In this document: positions 25,049-35,160 of the stretch, piece after piece | Position numbering within the stretch: position 1 is the stretch's first letter | How the letters are laid out: every line of letters starts with the position of its first letter | Source of the DNA: Microbacterium sp. SLBN-154 | GTDB lineage: Bacteria > Actinomycetota > Actinomycetes > Actinomycetales > Microbacteriaceae | Reading direction: 5' to 3' | Assembly (NCBI RefSeq): GCF_006715565.1 | Contig: NZ_VFNL01000001.1 | Coordinates: 2,356,001-2,420,000, forward strand | Length of the DNA stretch: 64,000 nucleotides | Program-made: the position numbers and the translations under genes | The notes under the pieces: generated by a model | Databases searched by the model: none | Told to the model about the DNA's origin: nothing | Seen by the model: the letters and a program-made list of their open reading frames with translations, nothing else

Positions 25049-26563
25049 TCATCGGCCGAGGTGGGCGACGAGCCGGCCCAGCCGACGCACCGATTCGGCC
25101 TTCCCGAGGAGCTCCATCGATTCGAACAGCGGCGGGGAGACGCGACGCCCGGTGATGGCGACGCGGGGCGGACCGTACGCCACTCGGGGCTTCAGCCCGA
25201 GCTCTTCGACGAGGGCGCGCGCGAGGGCGTCCTGCACGGCCGCCGCGGTCCACTCCCCCGCCGGCACGAGCTCGAGGGCACCGACGCTGGCGACGAGCAC
25301 CTCGGTGGCATTCGCCGGGAGACCCGCCACCGCGTCGGCGTCGTAGTCCGGCTCGTCGACGAAAAGGAAGCCGAGCATGCCCGGGACATCGCCGAGCAGC
25401 TGCAGCCGCTCCTGCACCAGAGGAGCGGCCTCCCACAGCAGCGCCGCCTGATCGTCCGAGGGCGGGTCTGCGATGACGCCCGCAGCGGCGAGGTAGGGCA
25501 CGATGCGACCGGCGAAGTCGCCGGGTTCCAGCATCCTGATGTGATCGCCGTTGATCGACTCCGCCTTCCTCTGATCGAAGCGCGCGGGGTTGGGATTGAC
25601 GTCGGCGATGTCGAAGGCCGCGACCAGCTCGTCCAGACTGAACACGTCACGGTCGGGGGCGATCGACCAGCCGAGCAGGGCGAGGTAGTTCAGAAGCCCC
25701 TCGGGGATGAAGCCCTTCTCCCGCTGGAGGAAGAGATCGGCGCGAGGATCGCGCTTGGAGAGCTTCTTGGTCCCGTCGCCCAGCACGAGCGGCATGTGGC
25801 CGAAGCGCGGGATGAAGGTCGTCACCCCCGCATCCATGAGCGCGCGGTACAGAGCGAGCTGGCGGGCAGTGGACGGCATGAGGTCTTCGCCGCGGAGCAC
25901 ATGGGTGATCCCCATCAGCGCATCGTCGACGGGGTTGACGAAGGTGTAGAGCGGAACGCCGCCGGCACGCACGATGACGAAGTCGGGGAACGACCCCGCG
26001 GGGAAGGTCACCTCACCGCGGATGAGATCGATGTAGGTGAGGTCCTCGTCCGGCACTCGCAGGCGCCAGGCCGGCTCGCGGCCTTCGGCGCGGTAGGCGG
26101 CCTTCTGCTCCTCGGTGAGGTCACGGTCGAAATTGTCGTAACCGAGCTGCTTGGCGCGGCCTGACGCTTCGTTGCGGGCGTCGATCTCCTCGGCGGTGGA
26201 GAAGCTCTCGTACACCGCGCCGGACGCGATGAGCTTCTCCAGGACGCCGCGGTAGATCTCGTGCCGCTGCGACTGACGGTAGGGCGCGTGGGGGCCGCCC
26301 ACCTCGACGCCCTCGTCCCAGTCGATCCGCAGCCACTGGAGCGCCTCGAGGAGCTGCAGATAGCTCTCCTCGCTGTCGCGCGCCGCGTCGGTGTCCTCGA
26401 TGCGGAACACCATGGTGCCGCCGTGGTGTCGTGCGTAGGCCCAGTTGAACAGGGCGGTGCGCACGAGTCCGACGTGCGGCAGACCTGTCGGCGAGGGGCA
26501 GAACCGGACGCGGACGTCGGAACCGGTGGCGGTCGTGGTGCGGGGATCGGGCGTGGCAGGCAT
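25049..26563 (-). CDS. gltX: Glutamyl-tRNA synthetase
   Basis: A 504-residue class I aminoacyl-tRNA synthetase. The HIGH-type motif is in [19 protein letters not shown] near 24-42, and the KMSKS-type motif KKLSKRDPR is near 259. The C-terminal all-helical anticodon-binding domain starts near 340. Actinobacteria generally lack GlnRS and use a non-discriminating GluRS with GatCAB, so this enzyme may charge both neighbouring tRNAs; that is inference from the clade and location. A TAAACT hexamer sits 7 nt before the ATG, overlapping the end of the upstream MFS gene. Confidence 0.96.
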   Translation of the reverse strand: MPATPDPRTTTATGSDVRVRFCPSPTGLPHVGLVRTALFNWAYARHHGGTMVFRIEDTDAARDSEESYLQLLEALQWLRIDWDEGVEVGGPHAPYRQSQRHEIYRGVLEKLIASGAVYESFSTAEEIDARNEASGRAKQLGYDNFDRDLTEEQKAAYRAEGREPAWRLRVPDEDLTYIDLIRGEVTFPAGSFPDFVIVRAGGVPLYTFVNPVDDALMGITHVLRGEDLMPSTARQLALYRALMDAGVTTFIPRFGHMPLVLGDGTKKLSKRDPRADLFLQREKGFIPEGLLNYLALLGWSIAPDRDVFSLDELVAAFDIADVNPNPARFDQRKAESINGDHIRMLEPGDFAGRIVPYLAAAGVIADPPSDDQAALLWEAAPLVQERLQLLGDVPGMLGFLFVDEPDYDADAVAGLPANATEVLVASVGALELVPAGEWTAAAVQDALARALVEELGLKPRVAYGPPRVAITGRRVSPPLFESMELLGKAESVRRLGRLVAHLGR

Positions 26564-26570
26564 CCTTGCC

Positions 26571-26576
26571 AGTTTA
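26571..26576 (-). promoter_or_regulatory. -10 hexamer of gltX (leaderless type)
   Basis: TAAACT on the minus strand, 7 nt before the ATG. It coincides with the stop region of the MFS gene, giving gltX its own promoter inside an apparent operon. Confidence 0.45.
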
Positions 26577-27866
26577 GGCGCCCGCCCGCGCCCGTCCGCG
26601 AAGCGCGAGGGGGGCCAGCGCCGAGGTCGCGATCACAGCGATCGATACCGCCACCGCCAGCCCGCCGTACCCGATCCATCCGAGCACCACGCCCGCGAGG
26701 ATGGCTCCCGCGGCCCCCACGAGACTCATCAGGAAATCGCTCGCGCCCTGGCGCCTCGTGCGGTGCGCCTCCGACGACGCCTCGGTGAGGAGCGCCGACC
26801 CCGCGACCGTCGACGCGCTCCATCCGAGGCCGAGGAGGATGAGCCCGACCGTGACCCAGAGGGTCGAATCCTGTCCGAAGGAGGCCGTGACGAGCGCTGC
26901 GGCGAGGATCGCCTGACCGACGAGGATGGTCGGGATGCGACCGACACGGTCGGCGAGCAGGCCGAACACCGGTGCGACGGCGTACATGCCGGCGATGTGG
27001 AGACTGATGGTGAAGCCGATGACCGTCAACGTCGCGCCCTGGTGCAGCAGGTGCACCGGCGTCATCGCCATGACGGACACCATCACCCCGTGCGCCGCGG
27101 CGATGGCGAAGATGGCGTACCGCGCGGGCCAGGGCCGGTCGGCTCGCGGCGCGATGGGCGACCCGCCCGCCGCCTCTCGGCTGATCACCAGCTGCTGCGC
27201 CGTGAGGAGCGGGTCGGGCCGGAGCGCCGTCAGGTACAGGATGATCGCAAGCGACTGTCCGAGGACGGTGAAGACGTACGGACCGGTCAGGGCGGGCAGG
27301 CCGAGGAGATCGCCGACGACCTCGCCGGGGCCGGTGAGATTCGGGCCGAGGACCGCGCCGATCGTCGTCGCCCAGACCACGATCGACAGATCGCGCCCTC
27401 GAGTGGCGTCGGTGGCGAGGTCGGCGGCCGCGAAGCGGGACTGCAGGTTCGCCGCCTGCCCCGCACCGACCAGCAGGAAGGCGACGAGCAGGAGCGGGAA
27501 CGATGCCGTGGCCACGGCGGTGATCACGCCCGCGACGCCGACGAGCGCGATCGCCATCCCGGAGGCCAGTGACAGCCGCCGCCCGCGTCGTCTCGCCAGC
27601 GCGGCGAGAGGGACGGCGGTGACGGCCGTGCCCAGGGTGACGGCTGCGGCGGCGAGCCCTGACAGCGACTCGTCGCCCGAGACCTCGCCGGCGAGGATCG
27701 CACCGAGCGAGATCGTCGCACCGAAGGCGATGCCGCCGAGGACCTGCCCGGCCGAGAGCACCCGCACGGTCCGGCGCTGGATGAGCGCCGCCGCGGCGAG
27801 ATCGTCGTCGAACCCGGTCACCGGTCGTGAGCGCGATGAGCCCGCGGCATCCGGACTCCCGGCCAT
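26574..27866 (-). CDS. MFS transporter, 12 TM
   Basis: A 430-residue major facilitator with about 12 hydrophobic segments. Cytoplasmic basic loops [15 protein letters not shown] (between TM2 and TM3) and [16 protein letters not shown] (the same position in the second half) are the MFS signature. The ATG at 27866 shares one base with the stop of the FAH-family gene (TGATG). MFS next to an FAH-family hydrolase also occurs in M. tuberculosis (Rv2994/Rv2993c, from memory). The substrate is unknown. Confidence 0.87.
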   Translation of the reverse strand: MAGSPDAAGSSRSRPVTGFDDDLAAAALIQRRTVRVLSAGQVLGGIAFGATISLGAILAGEVSGDESLSGLAAAAVTLGTAVTAVPLAALARRRGRRLSLASGMAIALVGVAGVITAVATASFPLLLVAFLLVGAGQAANLQSRFAAADLATDATRGRDLSIVVWATTIGAVLGPNLTGPGEVVGDLLGLPALTGPYVFTVLGQSLAIILYLTALRPDPLLTAQQLVISREAAGGSPIAPRADRPWPARYAIFAIAAAHGVMVSVMAMTPVHLLHQGATLTVIGFTISLHIAGMYAVAPVFGLLADRVGRIPTILVGQAILAAALVTASFGQDSTLWVTVGLILLGLGWSASTVAGSALLTEASSEAHRTRRQGASDFLMSLVGAAGAILAGVVLGWIGYGGLAVAVSIAVIATSALAPLALRGRARAGA

Positions 27867-28642
27867 CACCCCTCGCCGGCGGCGCGCGCGGTGTTGCGGA
27901 GGGTACCGAGCCCCTCGATCTCGACGTCGACCGTGTCGCCGGCGACGATCGGTCCTACTCCGGCCGGGGTCCCCGTGAGCACCACATCGCCGGGAAGCAG
28001 CGTGAACGCCGCCGAGGCGTAGGCGATGATGTCGGCGACGGAGAAGATCATGTCGGTCAGCGGTGCGCTCTGCACGGTCTCGCCGTTTCGCCGGGTCGTC
28101 AGACGCGCAGGCGCCGTGGGGTCGAATTCGGTCTCGATCGCCGGCCCGAGCGGGCAGAAGGTGTCGAACCCCTTCGCGCGCGACCACTGCCCGTCGCTGC
28201 GCTGCAGATCGCGGGCCGTGACATCGTTGCCGATCGTGTAGCCGAACACGTGATCCAGGGCGCGCTCGGCGGGGACGTTCTTGGTCACCCGGCCGATCAC
28301 GGCGGCGAGCTCTCCTTCGAAGTCGACCCGCTCCGACTGCGGCGGAAGAACGATCGCATCGCCGGGGCCGATGACGGCGGTGTTGGGTTTGAAGAACAGC
28401 AGCGGCTCGGCCGGCACGTCGTTGCCGAGCTCGGCGGCGTGATCCTGATAGTTGCGACCGACGCAGACGATCTTCGAGCGCGGGATGACCGGCGCCAGCA
28501 GTGTCACCGCGCCGAGCGGCACCCGCTCCCCGGTCGGGTCGAAGCCGGCGAACATCGGGTCGCCGGCGAGGACGACGAGTTCGCCGTCGTCGACGATTCC
28601 GTAGCTGATCGTGTCGTTGTGGCTGAAGCGGGCGACTCTCAC
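27866..28642 (-). CDS. Fumarylacetoacetate hydrolase family protein
   Basis: A 258-residue FAH-fold enzyme. An N-terminal half with [13 protein letters not shown] near 65 leads into the metal-binding part: [11 protein letters not shown] supplies the Glu-x-Glu pair near 107-109, and [10 protein letters not shown] supplies the Asp near 139. Small FAH-family members act as acylpyruvases, oxaloacetate decarboxylases or 2-hydroxyhepta-2,4-diene-dioate isomerases; the sequence alone does not decide. It has its own likely leaderless promoter and a GTG start. Confidence 0.88.
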   Translation of the reverse strand: MRVARFSHNDTISYGIVDDGELVVLAGDPMFAGFDPTGERVPLGAVTLLAPVIPRSKIVCVGRNYQDHAAELGNDVPAEPLLFFKPNTAVIGPGDAIVLPPQSERVDFEGELAAVIGRVTKNVPAERALDHVFGYTIGNDVTARDLQRSDGQWSRAKGFDTFCPLGPAIETEFDPTAPARLTTRRNGETVQSAPLTDMIFSVADIIAYASAAFTLLPGDVVLTGTPAGVGPIVAGDTVDVEIEGLGTLRNTARAAGEG

Positions 28643-28648
28643 CCGCTC

Positions 28649-28654
28649 AGCCTA
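28649..28654 (-). promoter_or_regulatory. -10 hexamer of FAH-family gene (leaderless type)
   Basis: TAGGCT on the minus strand, then GAGCGG and the GTG start. Confidence 0.5.
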
Positions 28655-28678
28655 GCGATCACCTCCGCTGCAGGACGG

Positions 28679-29785
28679 TCAGCCGTCGAGCCGCAGCAGC
28701 CACCCGTGGCGGTCCTCGCGGCGTCCGTACTGGATGTCGGTGAGCTCTTCGCGCAGAGACAGCGCCAGCTCGCCCACCGGCTGCTCGTCGAGGAAGCCCT
28801 TGCCCTTCAGCACCCCGATCGGGGTGACCACGGCCGCGGTGCCGCAGGCGAACACCTCGACGATGTCACCGGAGGCGACACCCTCGCGCCATTCGTCGAT
28901 CGAGACCGCCCGGCCCTCGACGTGGTGGCCGCGGTCGATGGCGAGCTGCAGAATCGAGTCGCGCGTGATCCCTTCGAGGATCGACTCCGACTGCGGGGTG
29001 ACGATCCGCCCGTCCTTGAAGACGAAGATGATGTTCATCCCGCCGAGTTCCTCGACGTTGCGGTGCTCATCGAGGAACACCACCTGGTCGCACTCGTTCT
29101 CGTAGGCCTCGGATTGCGGCAGCAGACTCGCGGCATAGTTGCCCCCGGTCTTGGCCGCACCGGTGCCGCCCTTGCCCGCGCGCGAGTAGTCCTCGCTCAA
29201 CCAGATCGACACCGGCTGCACGCCGCCCTTGAAGTAGGCACCGGCGGGGCTTGCGATGACGTAGTAGTTGACCTTGTGGGCGGGCCGCACGCCGAGGAAG
29301 GCCTCCTTGGCGAACATGAAGGGCCGCAGATACAGACTCTGGTCCGCGCCGCTGGGCACCCATGCGCCGTCCACGGCGATGATCTCGCGCAGCGATTGAA
29401 TGAAGTAGCTCACCGGGAGCTCGGGGAGGGCGAGTCGCCGCGCCGAGCGCTGCAGGCGCCGGCCGTTCTGGTCGGGACGGAAGGTGTGGATGGAACCGTC
29501 GGCGTGCCGATAGGCCTTGATCCCCTCGAAGATCTCCTGGCCGTAGTGGAGGACGGCGGCGGCGGGGTCCATCGCGATCGGACCGTACGGCTGCACCCGC
29601 GGGCGGTGCCATCCGCCACCCACCGACCAGCAGATGTCGACCATGTGATCGGTGAAATGGGTGCCGAAGCCGGGGTTGGCGAGGATCGCGTCGCGCTCGG
29701 CCGGCGTCTTCGCCGCGAGATTCTTGGTGACGGCGAACTGCAGCGGCGCGAGGCCGGTGTCGGGATCTGAGTCGATGAGCGTCAT
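28679..29785 (-). CDS. ilvE: Branched-chain amino acid aminotransferase
   Basis: A 368-residue PLP enzyme (fold type IV) for the last step of Leu, Ile and Val synthesis and the first of their breakdown. The PLP-binding lysine is in AAKTGGNYAASLLPQ near 210; the substrate motif VEELGGMNIIFVF is near 245 and CGTAAVVTPIG near 320. The length and GNY/EELGGMN pattern match the larger, mammalian-like BCAT subgroup common in Gram-positives. It lies between leuB and the FAH-family gene on the same strand, with AGGA upstream of the ATG. Confidence 0.95.
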   Translation of the reverse strand: MTLIDSDPDTGLAPLQFAVTKNLAAKTPAERDAILANPGFGTHFTDHMVDICWSVGGGWHRPRVQPYGPIAMDPAAAVLHYGQEIFEGIKAYRHADGSIHTFRPDQNGRRLQRSARRLALPELPVSYFIQSLREIIAVDGAWVPSGADQSLYLRPFMFAKEAFLGVRPAHKVNYYVIASPAGAYFKGGVQPVSIWLSEDYSRAGKGGTGAAKTGGNYAASLLPQSEAYENECDQVVFLDEHRNVEELGGMNIIFVFKDGRIVTPQSESILEGITRDSILQLAIDRGHHVEGRAVSIDEWREGVASGDIVEVFACGTAAVVTPIGVLKGKGFLDEQPVGELALSLREELTDIQYGRREDRHGWLLRLDG

Positions 29786-29823
29786 GCGGGCATCCTGGGG
29801 TGTGTGGCGCGGAGGTGTCCAGG

Positions 29824-30876
29824 TTACGCCTGGAGGCGTGCGACGATGTCGTCGCCGATCTGCGAGGTCGTGCGCGGGGCGCCGCTGCGGGCGGCGATAT
29901 CCTCCTCGACCGCGAGGGTCACGCGATCGGCTTGGGCGCCGAGACCCAGATGGTCCAGCATCAGTGCGACCGAGAGGATCGCCGCGGTCGGATCGGCCTT
30001 CTGCTGCCCGGCGATGTCGGGAGCCGAGCCGTGGACGGGTTCGAACATCGACGGGAACGCCCCCGCGGGGTTGATGTTCCCGGAGGCGGCGAGGCCGATG
30101 CCACCGGTGACGGCGCCGGCCAGGTCGGTCAGGATGTCGCCGAAGAGGTTGTCGGTGACGATGACGTCGAAACGACGGGGGTTCGTGACCAGGAAGATGG
30201 TGGCCGCGTCGACGTGGAGATAGTCTACGGCGACATCCGGATGCTCCGCCGCAACCTCGCGCACGATGCGCTGCCAGATCGCCCCGGCGTGGACGAGCAC
30301 ATTGGTCTTGTGCACCCAGGTCAGCCGACGCGAGCGGCGCTCGGCGAGATCGAAGGCATATCGGACGACGCGCTCGACACCGAAGGCGGTGTTGACGGAT
30401 GTCTCGTTGGCGACCTCCTGCGGCGTTCCTCGGCGGATCGCACCGCCGTTGCCGACGTACGGGCCCTCGGTGCCCTCGCGCACCACGACGAAGTCGATGT
30501 CGCCGGGGTCCGCCAGCGGTGTGACCGAGCCGGGATACGTCTTCGACGGCCGGAGGTTCACATAGTGGTCGAGCTCGAAGCGGAGCCTCAGCAGCAGGCC
30601 GCGCTCGATGTTGGCGTCCTTCAGCCGCGGGTCGCCCGGCACGCCGCCGACGGCGCCGAGAAGGATGGCGTCGTGCCCCGCGATCGCGGCGAGATCGTCA
30701 CCGGTGAGGGTGTCCCCGGTGTCGAGGTAGCGCCCGGCGCCGAGCGAGAACCGGGTCTTGTCGAAGGTGACACCACCGTCCGCCGTGACGGCATCCAGCA
30801 CCTTCTCAGCCTCGGCCACGACCTCCGGGCCGATTCCGTCTCCGGGGATGACGGCCAGCTTCACCACACGCGACAT
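29824..30876 (-). CDS. leuB: 3-isopropylmalate dehydrogenase
   Basis: A 350-residue NAD-dependent enzyme oxidatively decarboxylating 3-isopropylmalate in leucine synthesis. Start ATG 30876 ([16 protein letters not shown]) has AGGAG 5 nt upstream; a longer ATG start at 30891 is unlikely. Metal and substrate residues: [14 protein letters not shown] near 95-108, TNVLVHAG around 185, [10 protein letters not shown] around 235, and NAD-loop [12 protein letters not shown] around 270. Downstream, 38 bp away, is ilvE. Confidence 0.96.
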   Translation of the reverse strand: MSRVVKLAVIPGDGIGPEVVAEAEKVLDAVTADGGVTFDKTRFSLGAGRYLDTGDTLTGDDLAAIAGHDAILLGAVGGVPGDPRLKDANIERGLLLRLRFELDHYVNLRPSKTYPGSVTPLADPGDIDFVVVREGTEGPYVGNGGAIRRGTPQEVANETSVNTAFGVERVVRYAFDLAERRSRRLTWVHKTNVLVHAGAIWQRIVREVAAEHPDVAVDYLHVDAATIFLVTNPRRFDVIVTDNLFGDILTDLAGAVTGGIGLAASGNINPAGAFPSMFEPVHGSAPDIAGQQKADPTAAILSVALMLDHLGLGAQADRVTLAVEEDIAARSGAPRTTSQIGDDIVARLQA

Positions 30877-30919
30877 CGCACTCCTGTTCATCGGACGCCT
30901 CGTCCGACGAACACGGCGG

Positions 30920-32455
30920 TCACGAGGCGCGGGATCCCTTCAGAGTAGTGGCCGCGACGGCCGCGGCGAGGACCACCAGTCCCGCCCCGATGAGCGCGGT
31001 GACGCTCACCCCGGCGGAGAACGCCTGCGCCGCCGCCGCCTGCACGGCCTGCCCCGCGACGCCTCCGAGATCCGCCGCCGCCTGCACGGCCCCGGCGAGG
31101 GTCTCCTGCGCCTCCGCGGCCACCGCGGCCGGGACATCCTCCGGGAGCACCAGGTTCGTCCGATACAGCGCGGTCAGAAGACCCCCGAGCACCGTCGTCC
31201 CGAGCACCGCACCGAGCTCGTACGCCGTCTCGGACACCGCACTTGCCGCGCCGGCCTTGGCGGGCGGCGCGCTGGCGAGGATCAGCTCGTTGGAGACGGT
31301 CTCCGCAGCGCCGATTCCCATCCCGAGCGCGACGAACGCGCCGATGAGGAGCCCCGGACCGGTGTCATCGCCCGCCGCCGCGATGAGGAGGTACCCGAGC
31401 ACCGAGAACGCCAACGCCACCGGCACGACGATGCGGGGAGCGATGCGCTTGGCGATCGGCACGACCGTCAGACCCGCCGCGATCATCGCGGCCAGGCCCG
31501 GGACGAGCGCCAGGCCCGATTCCAGCGGCGTGAGCCCGAGGACGAGCTGGAGGTGCTGCGCGACGAAGAAGAGGAAGCCGACGAGCCCCACCACGCTGAG
31601 GAGGTTCACCACGAGCGCGCCGCTGAAGGTTCCCACGCGGAACAGGCGCATATCCAGCATCGGGTTCTGCACCCGCAACTGCCGGCGCACGAACAGGACG
31701 CCGAATCCCAGCCCCGCCAGGATCAGCAACGGGGCGGGCCCGGCCACCCCGTAGACCGCGAGTTCCTTGATGCCGTAGACGACGGGGACCATCGTCGCCA
31801 GGGAGAGCGCGATGCTCACGGGATCGAAGCGTCCCGGGTGCGGATCGCGGCTCTCGGGGACCAGGAGCGGGGCGAGGATCAGGAGGGGGATGAGGACGGG
31901 CACGGCCATGAGGAACACCGATCCCCAGGAGAAGTGCTCGAGGAGGATGCCGCCGACGATCGGTCCCAGCGCAGAACCCGCCGAGAACATCGAAGCCCAC
32001 ACCGCGATCGCGAAGCGACGCTGATCGCGATTGGTGAAGATGCTGCGCAGCAGCGACAGGGTCGACGGCATCAGCATCGCCCCGAAGACGCCCATCCCGG
32101 CGCGGGCGGCGATCAGCCACTCGGCGCTCGGGGCGAAGGCGGCCAGGGCCGAGACCGTCGCGAAGCCGGTCGCGCCCAGCAGCAGCATCCGTCTCCGACC
32201 GAACCGGTCGCCGAGCGTCCCCATCGTGACCAGCAGACCTGCGAGGACCAGCGGGTATGCGTCGATGATCCACAGCTGCTGCGTGCTGGAGGGGGCGAGA
32301 TCGGCGGAGATCGCGGGCAACGCGAAGCTCAGCACCGTGTTGTCGACCGAGACCAACAGCACGGGGAGCATGAGGACGACGAGGGCCGCCCAGCCACGCC
32401 ATCCCACCCGCCTGCCTGCGGCGTCGGCGAGTTCGATCTCCTGTGTCAGTGTCAT
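30920..32455 (-). CDS. DHA2-family MFS drug exporter, 14 TM
   Basis: A 511-residue EmrB/QacA-type proton antiporter with about 14 hydrophobic segments. It has the antiporter motifs [13 protein letters not shown] at the start of TM1, [15 protein letters not shown] in loop 2-3 and [14 protein letters not shown] (motif C) in TM5. The start is one of two adjacent ATGs (32458 or 32455); TATAGA (32465-32460) lies just before them, so the message is probably leaderless. A palindromic operator between this gene and the divergent TetR gene overlaps both promoters. Confidence 0.92.
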   Translation of the reverse strand: MTLTQEIELADAAGRRVGWRGWAALVVLMLPVLLVSVDNTVLSFALPAISADLAPSSTQQLWIIDAYPLVLAGLLVTMGTLGDRFGRRRMLLLGATGFATVSALAAFAPSAEWLIAARAGMGVFGAMLMPSTLSLLRSIFTNRDQRRFAIAVWASMFSAGSALGPIVGGILLEHFSWGSVFLMAVPVLIPLLILAPLLVPESRDPHPGRFDPVSIALSLATMVPVVYGIKELAVYGVAGPAPLLILAGLGFGVLFVRRQLRVQNPMLDMRLFRVGTFSGALVVNLLSVVGLVGFLFFVAQHLQLVLGLTPLESGLALVPGLAAMIAAGLTVVPIAKRIAPRIVVPVALAFSVLGYLLIAAAGDDTGPGLLIGAFVALGMGIGAAETVSNELILASAPPAKAGAASAVSETAYELGAVLGTTVLGGLLTALYRTNLVLPEDVPAAVAAEAQETLAGAVQAAADLGGVAGQAVQAAAAQAFSAGVSVTALIGAGLVVLAAAVAATTLKGSRAS

Positions 32456-32460
32456 CATTT

Positions 32461-32482
32461 CTATACCGTCCGGTCGGTATAG
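32461..32482. promoter_or_regulatory. Palindromic TetR-type operator
   Basis: A perfect inverted repeat: arm CTATACCG, 6-bp centre TCCGGT, arm CGGTATAG. It overlaps TATAGA, the -10 of the exporter (minus), and TATAGT (32478-32483), a -10 for the TetR gene (plus), so one bound repressor would block both. Confidence 0.75.
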
Positions 32483-32521
32483 TATCAGAACGCCGTCCGT
32501 CACGTCGATACGATCGAGGCC

Positions 32522-33067
32522 ATGAGCAGACCGCCCCTCGCCCGCGAGAAGGTCCTCGATGCATTCGAGGCGCTGCTCATCGACGAGGGCGAACGAGGGT
32601 CGACCCTCGACGCGACCGCGCGGGCCGCAGGGGTCTCCAAGGGCGGATTGCTCTACCACTACGCCTCGAAGGAGACGCTCGAGCAGGCACTGCTCGAGCG
32701 TCTGCACGCGCTCGTCGATGCGGACGTGGCCGCGACCGCTGCAGCGCCGGAGGGTCCGATCGCCTACTTCCTGCGCACGTCGGTGATGAACGACGACGCC
32801 CTGGATCGGGCACTGCTCGCGGTGGCGCGCCTGGCTCAGGGCGGCAACGCCGCGGCCAGCGAGGCGCTGCGCGACGTGCGGGCGAAGTGGGCCGACGTGC
32901 TGCGCCCGCACACCCGTGACGCCGCGGCGCTGGACCTGGTCATGCTCGTCAGCGACGGTCTCTACTTCAACAACGCCCTGGGCGGCGGGAACGTCCCCGG
33001 ACCGACGCCGCGCGGAAGCGCGCTGGACGCGCTCGTGGGACTCGTGGAGCGCGCGGCGGGCACCTGA
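32522..33067 (+). CDS. TetR family transcriptional repressor
   Basis: A 181-residue TetR-family regulator. HTH at about 8-52, with STLDATARAAGVSKGGLLYHYASKETL. The C-terminal ligand domain is short and resembles the TetR_C_37-like repressors that control DHA2 exporters. It is divergent from the exporter with 66 bp between the start codons, and the shared palindrome implies autoregulation. Two -10 candidates exist: TATAGT in the operator, and TACGAT at 32509-32514, which would make the mRNA leaderless. Confidence 0.92.
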   Translation: MSRPPLAREKVLDAFEALLIDEGERGSTLDATARAAGVSKGGLLYHYASKETLEQALLERLHALVDADVAATAAAPEGPIAYFLRTSVMNDDALDRALLAVARLAQGGNAAASEALRDVRAKWADVLRPHTRDAAALDLVMLVSDGLYFNNALGGGNVPGPTPRGSALDALVGLVERAAGT

Positions 33068-33077
33068 ACCGCTCCGG

Positions 33078-34682
33078 TCAGGATTCGGTGATGTCGATCT
33101 GGCGGAAGAGGTCGGCTCCGGTCGCGCGTCTCATCTCGTCGAGGATCTCGTCGGGCACCGGCGAATCGACGGTGAGCACGCTCAGCGCACGCCCCGTGCT
33201 GTCGGGCTGCGCGACCTGCAGGGCCTCGATGTTGATGTCGGCGTCGCCGAGGTACTTGCCGTAGATCGCCACGATGCCGGGGCGGTCGGCGTAGCGCATG
33301 ACGACGTGGTGTCGCGCGATGGCGACCTCGATGTCGTACCCGTTGATGCCCACGACCTTCGGAACCATCCGCGTGCCCGCCAGCGTCCCGGCCACCGTGA
33401 GCACCGTGCCGTCGGAGAGGGTGCCACGAAGGACCGTGATGTTCCGGTACAGGGGGCTCTCGGCCTCGACGATCAGGCGGGCCTCGATGCCGCGCTGTTC
33501 GGCGAACAGCGGCGCGTTGACGTACGAGACGTTCTCGCTGACGATGTTGGTGAAGATGCCCTTCAACGCAGCAAGGCGATACACGCTGACGTCGTAGGCG
33601 GCCAGCTCGCCGCGCACCTCGATGTCGAGGCTGGTCAGAGCGCCGTGCGCGAGGGCGGTGAAGAACTGGCCGAGCTGCTCGACGAGCGCGATCCCGGGCC
33701 GGACGAACGGGTCGATGACTCCCCCGGCCACGTTGACCGCGTCGGGGACGAGGTCGCCCTCGAGAGCGAGCTTGACCGAGCGCGCCACCGAGACGCCGGC
33801 CTTCTCTTGCGCCTCCTCGGTGCTCGCCCCGAGGTGCGGGGTGCCGACGACGTTGGGGAGAGACACCAGGCGCGCGGCCACCGAGTCGGCCGCGGGCGGC
33901 TCGGTGGTGAAGACATCCAGGCCTGCGCCCGCGATCACCCCGGTCGTCAGGGCGGTGTACAGGGCGTCTTCGTCGATGAGACCGCCGCGGGCGACGTTCA
34001 CCACGTACGCGGCGGGCTTCATCAGCGCCAGCTGGTCGGCACCGATCATCCCCGTGGTCTCCGGGGTCTTGGGCATATGGACGGTGATCGCGTCGCTCTG
34101 GCGCAGCACGTCGTCGAACGGGAGCAGTTCGACCCCGAGCTGCTGTGCACGCGCGGGGGTGACATAGGGGTCGTAACCGACGACGCGGACACCGAAAGCA
34201 CGCAGGCGTTCGGCGACGAGCGCGCCGATACGGCCCAGACCGAAGATGCCGACGGTCTTCTCGAACAGCTCCACGCCGGTGAAGGCGCTGCGCTTCCACT
34301 GTCCGCCGGCGAGGGACGCATGGGCGGCGGGGATGTGACGGGCCAGACTCAGGATGTGCCCCACGGTCAACTCGGCGGCCGAGATCACATTGGAGGTCGG
34401 CGCGTTCACGACCATGACGCCCCGCGCGGTCGCCGCCTTGATATCGACGTTGTCGAGGCCGACACCGGCGCGGGCGACCACCTTGAGGTCGGGGGCGGCG
34501 GCCAGCGCCTCGGCGTCGATGCGCGTGGCCGATCGGACGAGCACGGCGCGCGCGTCGGCGAGTGCGGCCAGGAGCGCGGGACGATCGGTGCCGTCGACGT
34601 GGCGGACGTCGAAATCGGGCCCGAGGGCGTCGATCGTGGCGGGCGAGAGCTGTTCGGCGATCAGGACGACGGGCTTCGACAC
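33078..34682 (-). CDS. serA: D-3-phosphoglycerate dehydrogenase
   Basis: A 534-residue enzyme for the first step of serine synthesis. Substrate and NAD domains fill about 1-310: GIFGLGRIGALVAERL near 148, VNVARGGLIDEDALY near 232 and the HLGAST motif with catalytic His near 282. Then come an allosteric-substrate-binding (intervening) domain, about 320-455, and a C-terminal ACT domain, about 460-530. This long form is like the M. tuberculosis enzyme, which serine inhibits. The start is GTG 34682. A TAGGCT hexamer at 34768-34763 would give a leader of about 75 nt. Confidence 0.95.
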   Translation of the reverse strand: MSKPVVLIAEQLSPATIDALGPDFDVRHVDGTDRPALLAALADARAVLVRSATRIDAEALAAAPDLKVVARAGVGLDNVDIKAATARGVMVVNAPTSNVISAAELTVGHILSLARHIPAAHASLAGGQWKRSAFTGVELFEKTVGIFGLGRIGALVAERLRAFGVRVVGYDPYVTPARAQQLGVELLPFDDVLRQSDAITVHMPKTPETTGMIGADQLALMKPAAYVVNVARGGLIDEDALYTALTTGVIAGAGLDVFTTEPPAADSVAARLVSLPNVVGTPHLGASTEEAQEKAGVSVARSVKLALEGDLVPDAVNVAGGVIDPFVRPGIALVEQLGQFFTALAHGALTSLDIEVRGELAAYDVSVYRLAALKGIFTNIVSENVSYVNAPLFAEQRGIEARLIVEAESPLYRNITVLRGTLSDGTVLTVAGTLAGTRMVPKVVGINGYDIEVAIARHHVVMRYADRPGIVAIYGKYLGDADINIEALQVAQPDSTGRALSVLTVDSPVPDEILDEMRRATGADLFRQIDITES

Positions 34683-34796
34683 AGGGGCAGACCTTCGGTG
34701 CGGGCGCGAGCGGCGACGAGCGGCTGAGGGATGTCCCGCCGCACAGGGGGCGGGCAGCTGTCAGCCTATCGCGCGGTCCCGGGGGCCTCGGACCGT

Positions 34797-34816
34797 GTGA
34801 CGTCGGAGGACGTCAC
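34797..34816 (-). terminator. Small hairpin after the 115-residue membrane protein gene
   Basis: Perfect 8-bp arms GTGACGTC and GACGTCAC with a 4-nt loop GGAG. It overlaps the stop codon of the upstream gene and lies before the predicted serA promoter, so it may separate the two units. Confidence 0.4.
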
Positions 34817-35160
34817 CCCAGAAGCTGGGCCCCGTAGGTGTAGGCGTAGGCCAGGACGTTCACCCACAGCACGGCGACGACGGCCAGGCCGACCAGCAGC
34901 ACGAGGGCGAACTCGCCGAGCGGTCGGCGGTGGCCGACCGCGAACGCCACGCCGAAGGCGACGAGCGGGAAGACGATGGTGAACCCGAGGACCGCCCAGC
35001 CGAGCGCGTTCAGACCGAGCGGACCCGATGCCTGCGCGACGAGGAGGGTCACGGCGTTCCACACCACGTATGCGTAGAACAGCCCGAACGCACCGCTGAC
35101 GGCGACGGTGGCCCAGACGGGTCGCCGACGGGTGGGCGCGGACATGGAGGGCGAGGTCAT
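34813..35160 (-). CDS. Small membrane protein of unknown function
   Basis: A 115-residue protein with three hydrophobic segments (about 14-40, 50-73, 82-108) and a basic N-terminus (PTRRRP). I do not recognise the family. ATG 35160 overlaps the stop of the upstream membrane protein by 4 bp (ATGA), so the pair is translationally coupled and the products may act together. The pair is inserted between ilvC and serA. Confidence 0.7.
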   Translation of the reverse strand: MTSPSMSAPTRRRPVWATVAVSGAFGLFYAYVVWNAVTLLVAQASGPLGLNALGWAVLGFTIVFPLVAFGVAFAVGHRRPLGEFALVLLVGLAVVAVLWVNVLAYAYTYGAQLLG

